This document shows positions 18,663 to 26,562 of a stretch of DNA of 64,000 bases, piece after piece. Source of the stretch: Rhizobium grahamii. GTDB taxonomy: Bacteria; Pseudomonadota; Alphaproteobacteria; Rhizobiales; Rhizobiaceae. The notes below the pieces were generated by a model. It was not told the origin of the DNA and did no database searches. It saw only the letters and a program-made list of their open reading frames with translations. The translations under genes were made by a program, and so were the position numbers. Position 1 is the first letter of the stretch, and the number at the start of each line of letters is the position of its first letter. The DNA is taken from NCBI RefSeq assembly GCF_009498215.1, contig NZ_CP043498.1, positions 434,001 through 498,000 of the forward strand. Reading direction: 5' to 3'.

Positions 18663-19604
18663 ATGATGAGACGTCGATCGACCGTAGTTTCGCTCATGTT
18701 CGCGGCAGCCTTCTCCACGATGTCAGCGACCGCAGCATTTCCAAGGATGCAGACCGAGCTGTCGGACTTCAGTGCCGGCACTCCGGCACCGCAGTTCGAC
18801 AGTGCCGAACTGGCGCTCGACCGGCTGAAATCGGTGCTGGCGTCGAACAGTATCGATGATCTTGCCGGACTGCTCGGGCTCAACGCTGAAAAGCTGCGGG
18901 CGAGCAACGAGGCGATGGTCGCCTACGGCCTCATCCGCGAGGGCGCGGCGCGGCAGTTGGTGCTGAAGGACTCCGAAGGTGTCAAGGTCGTTGCGATCGG
19001 CGATCGTCTGTGGCCGTTCCCATTCCCGCTGACCCAGGCCAAGGATGGCAAGTGGGCCTTCGACACGCAGCGCGGTCTTCAGGAGATCATCAACCGGCGC
19101 ATCGGCGAGAATGAGCTGGCGACCATCGATACCATGCACCAATATGTCACGGCGCAGTACCAATACGCCGCCGAGGACCGCGATGGCGATGGTGTCTATG
19201 AATTCGCGCAGAAGCTGATCAGCAGCCAGGGCAAGACGGATGGCCTGTATTGGGAGCCGGGTACCTATGCCGAACCGAGCCCCGCCAGCTCTCTCGTCGA
19301 AACGGCGGCCTTCGGCAAGGCAAAGCGCGGAGACGGCTATTTCGGATACCGCTATCGCATCCTGACCGGGCAGGGCGCCAATGTCGCCGGCGGCAAGCAG
19401 AGCTACCTCGTCAACGGCTACATGACGGGCGGCTTTGCCTTGATCGCCTGGCCGGTCAAGTATCGCGTCACCGGCGTCCAGACGTTCATCGTCAACGGCG
19501 TCAGCGTGATCTACCAGCGCGATCTCGGGCCGCAGACCGAAGAGCGCGCCGCCGCGATCAAGGAATTCAACCCGGACTCCAACTGGACCGTTGTGGACGA
19601 ATAG
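18663..19604 (+). CDS. DUF2950 exported protein
   Basis: A 313-residue protein with a signal peptide (VVSLMFAAAFSTMSATAAF) at about residues 1-25. The DUF2950 domain covers most of the rest; the family-typical stretches are WPFPFPLTQAKDGKWAFDTQ, AEDRDGDGVYEFAQKLISS, DGLYWEP, FGYRYRILTGQG and NGVSVIYQRDLG. The function is unknown. It probably shares a transcript with the DUF3300 gene and converges on the CYTH gene, whose stop is 3 bp beyond. Confidence 0.88.
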   Translation: MMRRRSTVVSLMFAAAFSTMSATAAFPRMQTELSDFSAGTPAPQFDSAELALDRLKSVLASNSIDDLAGLLGLNAEKLRASNEAMVAYGLIREGAARQLVLKDSEGVKVVAIGDRLWPFPFPLTQAKDGKWAFDTQRGLQEIINRRIGENELATIDTMHQYVTAQYQYAAEDRDGDGVYEFAQKLISSQGKTDGLYWEPGTYAEPSPASSLVETAAFGKAKRGDGYFGYRYRILTGQGANVAGGKQSYLVNGYMTGGFALIAWPVKYRVTGVQTFIVNGVSVIYQRDLGPQTEERAAAIKEFNPDSNWTVVDE

Positions 19605-19606
19605 CG

Positions 19607-20098
19607 CTATCCGGCCACGCCCTGCGCTGCGGGTGAAAGGCGCGGGGCGGTCGCCATCGAGCGGTTGGAATATCGCTTGCTGCCCGTCACCTCGCGACCG
19701 AGCCAGGGCGGGAGGCTGAACGCCTCCTCTTCGCTCGCCATCTCGATCTCGGCAAGCGTCAATCCCTCGTAAGCGCCGGCAAAGACGTCGACGTCCCAGT
19801 TCCGGCCATCAAAGGCGACCTTGTATCGCGTCTTTTCCAGGATATGGCCGGTTGCGCGAAGCAGCAGCCCACGCGCTTCCTCGACCGGGATTTCGTATTC
19901 GTATTCTTCCTTGGTAAGCGGCGTGGTGCGGAATTTGATGGTGAGACGCGCCGAGCATCCATCGACCAGGCGAACGCGCACGGAGCCTTGATCCCGCCCG
20001 TGGAGATAGGCCTGCTGCAGAAAATGCGGACAGCTGGCGGAATTGCGCCAGCTGTCGTCACGAACCAGAAATTTGCGTTCGATCTCGGTCGCTTTCAA
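19607..20098 (-). CDS. CYTH domain protein (inorganic triphosphatase-like)
   Basis: A 163-residue single-domain CYTH protein. The N-terminal EIERKFLV (residues 5-12) is the ExExK triphosphate/metal-binding motif; SVRVRLVDG, KEEYEYEIP, EKTRYKV and EIEMASEEE supply the remaining charged residues of the tunnel fold. It probably hydrolyses inorganic triphosphate or polyphosphate. The start is TTG at 20098 after GAAGGT. No CHAD domain is attached, so it is the short bacterial form. Confidence 0.85.
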   Translation of the reverse strand: MKATEIERKFLVRDDSWRNSASCPHFLQQAYLHGRDQGSVRVRLVDGCSARLTIKFRTTPLTKEEYEYEIPVEEARGLLLRATGHILEKTRYKVAFDGRNWDVDVFAGAYEGLTLAEIEMASEEEAFSLPPWLGREVTGSKRYSNRSMATAPRLSPAAQGVAG

Positions 20099-20123
20099 AT
20101 CGATGGACCTTCACCCCAGCCGG

Positions 20124-20585
20124 TCAGTCGACGGGTGGCTCCCATGTCAGGAAGAACCCGACATCACCAGGCATGCCGTCCGGGAAATTGATGATCGCGG
20201 CCTTGAGCCCATAGCCCTGCGGCTTGGCGACTTCCTCGAACAGCGACTGCAGTTCCTTTGCCTTGCCCTGCAGGGTATTTTGCCAGCCAGGCAGGTTGTT
20301 GTTGATGGCGCGGCCGCTGTCGGAGCACAGGCTCGATGGGAAGCTGAAGATTAGTGCTTCATATTTTCCGTCGGCGGCAGCCTTCATCACCAGCCGCTTG
20401 ATGACCGCGCGCTCGGTTTCGCCGACGTGCTTCTGGAAGAAGTCTTCGAGGAATTCCGCGTGCTTTTTCGCTTCGCGGTCCTTTATCCGCTGATCGCGCT
20501 CCATCTCGGCCAGTTGCAGCTCGAGCGCGCGCTTGCGCAGTTCTTCTGCGCTCGTCATGGATGTGGACGTATCAGATGATGTCAT
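20124..20585 (-). CDS. Conserved hypothetical protein with N-terminal coiled coil
   Basis: A 153-residue soluble protein. Residues 10-55 are strongly helical and charged (ALELQLAEMERDQRIKDREA), likely a coiled coil. The C-terminal half is a compact mixed domain (YEALIFSFPSSLCSDSGRAI, GYGLKAAIINFPDGMPGDVG). GGAGGGAAGCGGCG precedes the ATG. It lies 25 bp upstream of the CYTH gene on the same strand and may form an operon with it. No family is recognised. Confidence 0.6.
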   Translation of the reverse strand: MTSSDTSTSMTSAEELRKRALELQLAEMERDQRIKDREAKKHAEFLEDFFQKHVGETERAVIKRLVMKAAADGKYEALIFSFPSSLCSDSGRAINNNLPGWQNTLQGKAKELQSLFEEVAKPQGYGLKAAIINFPDGMPGDVGFFLTWEPPVD

Positions 20586-20836
20586 CGCCGCTTCCCTCCA
20601 AGGATCTGCGGTGATGATAGAGCGGTCGCAGCGACGAAGGCAGTAAAATACATGTCGGCCCGGGTAGCATACGGGATTCTACGTTGCCGACGCTATCGGC
20701 GCCGTGCCGACGTCACGATGCCTATCGATTGCCTAACCCTAATGACGGTGTTTGGTTGAACGACGTTGCCGTTATTCGCGTTCAGGACTATTCTTTGGGA
20801 ACTGCAGGTTGTTTTCAATCATAGTCGGGGGCGGCG

Positions 20837-22591
20837 ATGATCAGTGCAGGTGTGGAAGGGGCCAACAGGGGCATCCCTTCATCGGAAGAAGTGCGACAAC
20901 AGCTCGACCGCATCCTGTCCAGCTCGGAGTTTCGTCTTCCCGAGCGCGCCAGACGATTCCTCGAATTCGTGATTGACGAGACCCTCGGCGGCCGTCGCGA
21001 ATATCTGAAGGCTTTCACGATCGCACAGGCCGTCTTCGGCCGGGACGCGAATTTCGACGCCCAGCAGGATCCGTGCGTCCGCATCGAGGCCGGCCGTCTG
21101 CGACGAGAGCTGGAGCATTACTACCTCACTGCAGGGGCTGCCGACGAAATCATAATTACCATTCCGAAGGGCGGCTACGCACCGGCCTTCGAAGTCAGGC
21201 GAACCGCCGAGGCTCTGGACGACGCGTTGCAGCCGTCCAGGGAGCAGGTGGAGGACAGGCCGATCGCTGCCCGCGGCAGGCCCGGATATCGATATTGGGC
21301 GATCGCGGGAAGTGCGGCGATCGTGCTCGTTTCGGCAACCGCCGTCCTGCAATATATGCGAACGCCGGATGCGGCTAACGCGCCTGCTGCCGGCGCCGGG
21401 GATCGTCCGACCATTCTCGTCGAGCGTTTCGAGAGCGTAACGGATGGACGGCTTGCGTCGGATATTTCCCGCGGGATTACCGACGACATCATCGAAAAAC
21501 TCGTGCCGTTCAATGAGATCGGCGTCGTCACTGCTGTTCCGCCGAACAAGGATCAGGCGGCGGCCGCTCAACCATCCTATGCGCTGCAGGGAAGCGTCAG
21601 GCTTGAGGGCAACACGCTGCGCTCGACGGCGCGGCTTGTGCGCCGTGCTGACGGCGCCGTCATCTGGGCCAACAATTACGATGCCGACATGCAGGTGCAG
21701 GGCGTCCTCAAGACGCAGACGAGTGTCGCCGAGGACATCGCGACGGCGGTTGCGCGCCCCTTTGGCGTCATGTTCCGGACGGATACCGAGACGATCGCCG
21801 GCAGTGACGACACTTACGCCTGTGTGTTGTCCTACTACAGCTACCGCAACGAGATGACCTCGGCAGCCCATGATGCCGCCCAATCCTGCCTGCAGCGGGC
21901 GGTCGAGAAGATGCCTGGAGATTCCAATGTCGCAGCACTTCTGTCGCTGACGCATCTCGATGAATTCCGGTTCGCGTTCCAGCTGAACACGAAGCCGACC
22001 GCCGCGACGCTGAAGACTGCCAAGGGGCTCGCCGAACATGCTGTGCAGCTCGATCCGAACAATGCCCGTGCTCTGCAGGCGCTGATGCTCGCGAGTTTCT
22101 TCGGCAACGATATGCCCGAGGCGTTGCGGGCGGGTGCTGCGGCCTACGCCAGCAATCCGAATGATACCGAAGTGGCCGGCGAATACGGATTGCGGCTGTC
22201 CATGTCGGGAGAATGGGGCAAGGGTTGTGAGCTCGTCTCGACGGCGGTCAGCAGGAATGCCGGGCCGCGTGGATACTACGAGGTCGGCATGGCGCTTTGT
22301 GCCTTCATGCGGGGCGATACGCAGGCGGCGGAGCTCTGGTCGCGGATGTCGGATCTCGATTACAATCCGATGCATCGTCTCGTCCTGCTGTCCATCCTTG
22401 GCGCGCTCGGCAAAGGCGATGAGGCGCGGGAACAGATCGATTGGCTCAAATCGAAAGCGCCGGCGGTGATCCCGAACATCGGCCCCGAGGTTGAAAAGCG
22501 GCTGGCCAGGAAGCAGGATCAGGCGCGGTTCTTTGCAGGCCTACGGGCTGCTGGCCTCCCTGTGCAGACGGATGCACCGCTTCAGAATTGA
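20837..22591 (+). CDS. CadC/ToxR-like transmembrane winged-helix regulator with TPR region
   Basis: A 584-residue protein. The first 110 or so residues resemble an OmpR-type winged helix: DPCVRIEAGRLRRELEHYY matches the recognition-helix region and IIITIPKGGYAPAF the C-terminal hairpin. One helix at about residues 153-175 crosses the membrane. Beyond it lie a TolB-like segment (PTILVERFESVTDGRLASDI) and alpha-helical TPR-like repeats (about 330-570). It is therefore probably a membrane-integrated one-component regulator. Such proteins are often annotated as adenylate-cyclase-like although no cyclase domain is present. CadC of this class controls a decarboxylase/antiporter operon; any link to 3797-10738 is inference. 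Confidence 0.7.
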   Translation: MISAGVEGANRGIPSSEEVRQQLDRILSSSEFRLPERARRFLEFVIDETLGGRREYLKAFTIAQAVFGRDANFDAQQDPCVRIEAGRLRRELEHYYLTAGAADEIIITIPKGGYAPAFEVRRTAEALDDALQPSREQVEDRPIAARGRPGYRYWAIAGSAAIVLVSATAVLQYMRTPDAANAPAAGAGDRPTILVERFESVTDGRLASDISRGITDDIIEKLVPFNEIGVVTAVPPNKDQAAAAQPSYALQGSVRLEGNTLRSTARLVRRADGAVIWANNYDADMQVQGVLKTQTSVAEDIATAVARPFGVMFRTDTETIAGSDDTYACVLSYYSYRNEMTSAAHDAAQSCLQRAVEKMPGDSNVAALLSLTHLDEFRFAFQLNTKPTAATLKTAKGLAEHAVQLDPNNARALQALMLASFFGNDMPEALRAGAAAYASNPNDTEVAGEYGLRLSMSGEWGKGCELVSTAVSRNAGPRGYYEVGMALCAFMRGDTQAAELWSRMSDLDYNPMHRLVLLSILGALGKGDEAREQIDWLKSKAPAVIPNIGPEVEKRLARKQDQARFFAGLRAAGLPVQTDAPLQN

Positions 22592-22610
22592 GGCGAGGTG
22601 TCGCGGACGG

Positions 22611-23798
22611 CTAGGCCGGCATCGGCGCGGCGTGCCGCTTCCTGCGCTCCGCCAGATGCGTCGTCACCCGTCGTTTCAGTCGCCACAAATGGGTCGCCGT
22701 TGCTCCCGCGATCGTATGCGGAATATGGTAGTTCGCCAGATCGTTCTTGAAGTTTCGCGACCAGAAGAGCTTGTACGGCTCGTTCCCCGCCCCGAAATCG
22801 ACGTTCAGGTGTTTCTCGAACACGATCTTCATCCAGAACTCGTCGAGGACAAAGCCCGGCGAATACTTCGCGTATTGCGGATCCGAGTGGAAGCCCGCGA
22901 TGATCAGGTCCAGATGCGAGACGCCATATGCAGCCACTTTCATCGCGATTGGCATCTTGTCGATCTGGATCGTATAGAGCCGCATCCGCTGGATATTCCG
23001 GGGGTCGGTGATCCAGCGATACAGGAAGTTTCGGTAGCCCTGCGAGGTGATCCAGTCCCCATGCTTCCCGACCCGGTCGGCCCAGACCTGCTTGTGCGCA
23101 AACATCCATTCGATCAGCTGCAGGGCATGCTGCGGTTCTGCAACGGGATCGATCTCGACGAACTCGAAGTCTCCGAGTTCGGAGAGGCGCTTGCGCTTTC
23201 GGTTCAACTGCTGCCTGGAGTTTGCGCCGATGATCTTCTCGTACGTGGCCCAGTCCGTCTGGTCCTGCAGATTGGCAAAGGGAGCGATGTCCGCATCGCG
23301 CTCGATGTTGCGCGAATGCTGGATCAGCTGATCCAGCGTCGATCCGACCTTGATGAAGGGCATGTGGATGATATCAGCCTTGGAGGCGCGATCGATGGTT
23401 TGCCATGCCTGTGTGACCATCGCCTGCCAGTCCACATCCGGATCGACAAGCATATCGGTGGTCTCGGCCGCGTTTGGGCCGAGTGGCCGGATCATCAGGA
23501 GTGGCCCCTTGCGATATCGCACCATTGGAAAGACGAGGACCATCGCCCCCTTATCGCGAATCACGATGCAGAAAAGCGATCGGCCGGCAGGTTCAGCAAT
23601 CTCTTTCCAGCTATGATAAGCAACGGAGAAGCTCTGATAGAATGAACCCTTGGCTTTCAGCCAAAGATCGTTCCATTCCGCTTCCAGTTCTGCCATTTGC
23701 GTGGGATTGGTGATGATTTCGCAAGTAGATCTTGAGAATTCGCCAGAATTGTAGGTGTTCATCTTCTGAATCCGTTCACGAACGCGTGACTTATTCAT
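22611..23798 (-). CDS. GNAT-fold acyltransferase, BioF2/CelD (BcsL) type
   Basis: A 395-residue cytoplasmic protein of the double-GNAT CelD/BcsL family. A family-typical start region (LEAEWNDLWLKAKGSFYQSF) is followed by a core with SRQQLNRKRKRLSELGDFEF, the usual lysine/arginine-rich linker, and a C-terminal GNAT half (IAMKVAAYGVSHLDLIIAGF, GFVLDEFWMKIVFEKHLNVD, FGAGNEPYKLFW). Members transfer acyl groups in polysaccharide or surface-modification pathways. An ATG at 23762 is a possible alternative start, since no good ribosome site precedes 23798. A perfect palindrome lies just upstream. Confidence 0.75.
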   Translation of the reverse strand: MNKSRVRERIQKMNTYNSGEFSRSTCEIITNPTQMAELEAEWNDLWLKAKGSFYQSFSVAYHSWKEIAEPAGRSLFCIVIRDKGAMVLVFPMVRYRKGPLLMIRPLGPNAAETTDMLVDPDVDWQAMVTQAWQTIDRASKADIIHMPFIKVGSTLDQLIQHSRNIERDADIAPFANLQDQTDWATYEKIIGANSRQQLNRKRKRLSELGDFEFVEIDPVAEPQHALQLIEWMFAHKQVWADRVGKHGDWITSQGYRNFLYRWITDPRNIQRMRLYTIQIDKMPIAMKVAAYGVSHLDLIIAGFHSDPQYAKYSPGFVLDEFWMKIVFEKHLNVDFGAGNEPYKLFWSRNFKNDLANYHIPHTIAGATATHLWRLKRRVTTHLAERRKRHAAPMPA

Positions 23799-23802
23799 TG
23801 AT

Positions 23803-23817
23803 TTACTAAATTAGTAA
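23803..23817 (-). promoter_or_regulatory. 15-bp palindrome directly upstream of the GNAT gene
   Basis: TTACTAA-A-TTAGTAA is a perfect 7-1-7 inverted repeat ending 5 bp before the 23798 start codon, in an AT-rich stretch that contrasts with the surroundings. It could be an operator, or overlap the promoter if translation starts at 23762. Confidence 0.45.
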
Positions 23818-24015
23818 GTTCTTATTATATTTGTTCGTGCACTAGCAATTCTTAAATTTGAAACTAATGCTAAAGCGGTACAGCCCTTGCTGGTTTCCGC
23901 TGCCGAGACAATTCTAGGGACGCCCCTGCTCGCTCACGCAAATGTTTATTTCGACCTCTGGTTTTAGATATCTCCTGCCGCATATCCCCGATGTGCAACA
24001 TCAGGAGAGGTTCGA

Positions 24016-24537
24016 ATGAAGAAATTGGCTGTTGTGGCCGTCGCACTCCTCACGACACTGGCGGATTCCTTGCCCGTGGCGGCGTTTCCGGTGCCTTCGG
24101 CGGCAACGATCGCAACGGGGGGAGATGCCGACATACTGCAGGTGCAGCAGAGGCCGCCGCCGTGCCGCCCGCCCTATTGCCGTCCGGGCGCTCCAGGGCG
24201 CCCGCCCGGTGCCCACCCCGGCAGACCGCCCGCACCTCCGCACCATGCCAACAGACCCCATCGTCCGCCACCGCCGCAGCATGGCTGGTATAACGGACAT
24301 CGCGGCTATCGGGATTATCACCCGGGCTATCGCCGCGGAAGCGATGGCTGGTGGTATCCGCTGGCGGCTTTCGGCACCGGCCTGATCATCGGCGGCAGCA
24401 TCGCCAACCAGCCGGCGCGCTACAGCAGCGCACATGTGCAGTGGTGCTATGATCGCTACAAGACCTACCGCGCATCCGACAATACCTACGCGCCACAAGT
24501 CGGCGTCCGCGCGCAATGCGTCTCGCCCTATCGCTGA
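24016..24537 (+). CDS. BA14K family secreted protein
   Basis: A 173-residue exported protein: signal peptide ([20 protein letters not shown]) at about residues 1-25, a Pro/Arg/His-rich middle ([14 protein letters not shown]), a hydrophobic segment ([15 protein letters not shown]) and a C-terminal BA14K motif ([18 protein letters not shown] ending in a second cysteine, CVSPYR). BA14K proteins were described as Brucella antigens and are common in Rhizobiales; a lectin-like or envelope role has been proposed. AGGAGAGG precedes the ATG. Confidence 0.85.
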   Translation: MKKLAVVAVALLTTLADSLPVAAFPVPSAATIATGGDADILQVQQRPPPCRPPYCRPGAPGRPPGAHPGRPPAPPHHANRPHRPPPPQHGWYNGHRGYRDYHPGYRRGSDGWWYPLAAFGTGLIIGGSIANQPARYSSAHVQWCYDRYKTYRASDNTYAPQVGVRAQCVSPYR

Positions 24538-24556
24538 GATAGGCTCCAGACAGAGC

Positions 24557-24579
24557 GCGAGCCCCGGCGAGGGGCTCGC
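24557..24579 (+). terminator. GC-rich hairpin after the BA14K gene
   Basis: GCGAGCCCC (24557-24565), a 5-nt loop and GGGGCTCGC (24571-24579) form a perfect 9-bp stem 20 bp past the stop. No T-run follows. A second hairpin, CGGATTGG (24588-24595) with CCAATCCG (24609-24616), lies just after it. Confidence 0.6.
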
Positions 24580-24682
24580 CTTGGCTGCGGATTGGAAAAA
24601 CTGTCCTGCCAATCCGGAGGTTGCCAGTCTCATATCCGGCGCTTAAACCATTACGACCAACAGCGCCGTGAAAAGTGATCCG

Positions 24683-25504
24683 ATGAGCAGCCAGAACTTC
24701 TATGCCAGCATGGGCGGCCTGCCGCCGCAGACCGAACTCCTGTCGAGCAAGGCCGTGTTCACGACAGCCTATGCCGTCATCCCCCGCACCGTGATGACGG
24801 ATATCGTCACCAGCTATCTCCCGCATTGGGAGGGGACGCGCGCCTGGGTGATTTCCCGCCCGATGACGGGTTTCTCGGAGACCTTTTCGCAATACATCAT
24901 GGAAGTGCAGCCGGGCGGCGGCAGCGACCGGCCGGAGCCGGAAAAGCGCGCCGAGGGCGTTCTCTTCGTCGTCGAGGGCGAGATGACCGTCGAGTTCGAA
25001 GGAACGGCGCACGCCATGCGCGCCGGTTCCTTCGCGTTTCTGCCCGCCGGTTCCAGCTGGACGCTCTGGAACAGCAGCGGGGCGCCGGTGAAGTTCCACT
25101 GGATCCGCAAGGCCTTCCAGGAAGTGGACGGCCTGGAGCCGCCGCCCGCAATGTTCACGCACGAGGACGAGCATCCGCCTCAGGCGATGCCCGATACCAA
25201 CGGCGTCTGGGCAACGACGCGTTTTATCGATCCTGCCGACCTGCGCTACGACATGCACGTCACCATCGTCACGCTCGAACCGGGTGGGATCATCCCGTTC
25301 ATGGAAACGCACGTCATGGAGCATGGGCTCTACGTGCTTGAGGGCAAGGCCGTCTACCGGCTCAACAAGGATTGGGTCGAAGTCGAAGCGGGTGACTTCA
25401 TGTGGCTGCGCGCCTTCTGCCCGCAGGCCTGCTACGCCGGCGGCCCGGGCCGGTTCCGCTATCTGCTCTACAAGGACGTCAACCGTCACATGCCTCTGTG
25501 GTAG
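24683..25504 (+). CDS. allE: (S)-ureidoglycine aminohydrolase (bicupin)
   Basis: A 273-residue two-cupin protein. The first cupin holds PEPEKRAEGVLFVVEGEMTV, the second METHVMEHGLYVLEGKAVYR, whose HxxxxH/E arrangement binds Mn2+ in AllE/UGHY. The ends match E. coli AllE (WVEVEAGDFMWLRAFCPQAC, YLLYKDVNRH). It releases ammonia from (S)-ureidoglycine to give (S)-ureidoglycolate in allantoin degradation. The frame opens at a GTG at 24668; ATG at 24683 is slightly preferred. No other allantoin genes lie nearby, so it stands apart from its pathway here. Confidence 0.85.
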   Translation: MSSQNFYASMGGLPPQTELLSSKAVFTTAYAVIPRTVMTDIVTSYLPHWEGTRAWVISRPMTGFSETFSQYIMEVQPGGGSDRPEPEKRAEGVLFVVEGEMTVEFEGTAHAMRAGSFAFLPAGSSWTLWNSSGAPVKFHWIRKAFQEVDGLEPPPAMFTHEDEHPPQAMPDTNGVWATTRFIDPADLRYDMHVTIVTLEPGGIIPFMETHVMEHGLYVLEGKAVYRLNKDWVEVEAGDFMWLRAFCPQACYAGGPGRFRYLLYKDVNRHMPLW

Positions 25505-25634
25505 GAGCTATATATGCACGCCTTGAGTGCATTGATTTGCGACTGACATTTCTCGGATAGACGTACCGCTTTTTCGGTCGTTGTCTTCGAGCCGGTTCAC
25601 GCGAAAATCGCTCCCCTCTAGGGAGCGCACACTT

Positions 25635-26518
25635 TTGATTGTCGGCTACATGCTGCTTGTGCATGAAAATCCGGGGCAAGTGCAGCGGCTGGTCTCGGCG
25701 CAGCCCGACAATTCTCCGGTGCTCATCCATGTCGACAGGCGAACGCCGGACGATTTCCAGGAAGATTTGGCCCGACGTCTTGATGGCAGGGCGAATGTGC
25801 ATTTCGTGCCGCGCTTTGCCAGCCGATGGGGAAGCGCCGGTATCATGCGAGCGACCTTCTCCCTGATCGGTTCGGCGATAGAGCAGGGGATCACCTTCGA
25901 CTATGCGACGCTGCTGTCGGGCGCCGATTATCCGATCAAGTCCAATGCGGAGATTGCGCGGTTTCTGGAACGCCATCAGGGAAGCGAGTTTATCGAGAGC
26001 TTCGCGATGGAGAAGCCGAACCGCTGGAGTGCAATGGGGGAAATTACAAGGCGCCGGACAAGGTGCTCCGCTATCACCTCCGCATCCGCAGCCGGGTTAT
26101 GAGAACGCCGTTCTCGCGCCGGCTGCCCTACGGGTTGGTGGCCTATGGCGGCAGCCAGTGGTGGACCCTCAGTTACGCGGCGCTACAGCACATCAGTCAG
26201 TTCGTGCGGCGAACTCCGAAGTTCGCCCGGTTTCTCGACGGTGTCTTCATTCCCGACGAATTCGCGATCCAGACCATACTCAGCAATTCGCGCTTCGCGG
26301 ACCGCATCACCGGCGATGACCTGAGACTTGCGATATGGGATCGGCCGACGCCGCCTTACCCCGCGACGCTGAAATGCGCCGACATGGACCGCATATTCGA
26401 TTCAGACAAATTCTTCGCGCGGAAGTTCGATACGGAAACGGATGCGGAGGTCTTCGACCGGATTGACCGGCATCGTGATGCCGCGGCCGCATCGGCTCGT
26501 CTCAAGTCAAGTCACTGA
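25635..26518 (+). pseudogene. GT14 (core-2/I-branching type) glycosyltransferase, frameshifted
   Basis: Two overlapping frames together encode one Branch-family glycosyltransferase. The first part (TTG at 25635 after GGGAG) has LLSGADYPIKSNAEIARFLE, typical of the family, up to the G-run at 26036-26040. From there the adjacent frame continues with NYKAPDKVLRYHLR, GSQWWTLSYAALQHI, FIPDEFAIQTIL and FFARKFD. A sixth G, or one more base at the run, would restore a single frame of about 294 codons. It probably transfers sugars in capsule or surface polysaccharide. Sequencing error, phase variation or a real mutation are all possible. Confidence 0.8.
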
Positions 26519-26526
26519 AAGCGGAA

Positions 26527-26552
26527 GGGGCGGCACCTTTCAGCACCGCCCC
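26527..26552. terminator. Bidirectional hairpin between glycosyltransferase and cysN
   Basis: GGGGCGG (26527-26533) and CCGCCCC (26546-26552) form a 7-bp GC stem with a 12-nt loop. It lies in the 44-bp gap between two convergent genes, so it may serve both directions; there is no long T-run. Confidence 0.6.
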
Positions 26553-26562
26553 CTGCAAAGGC

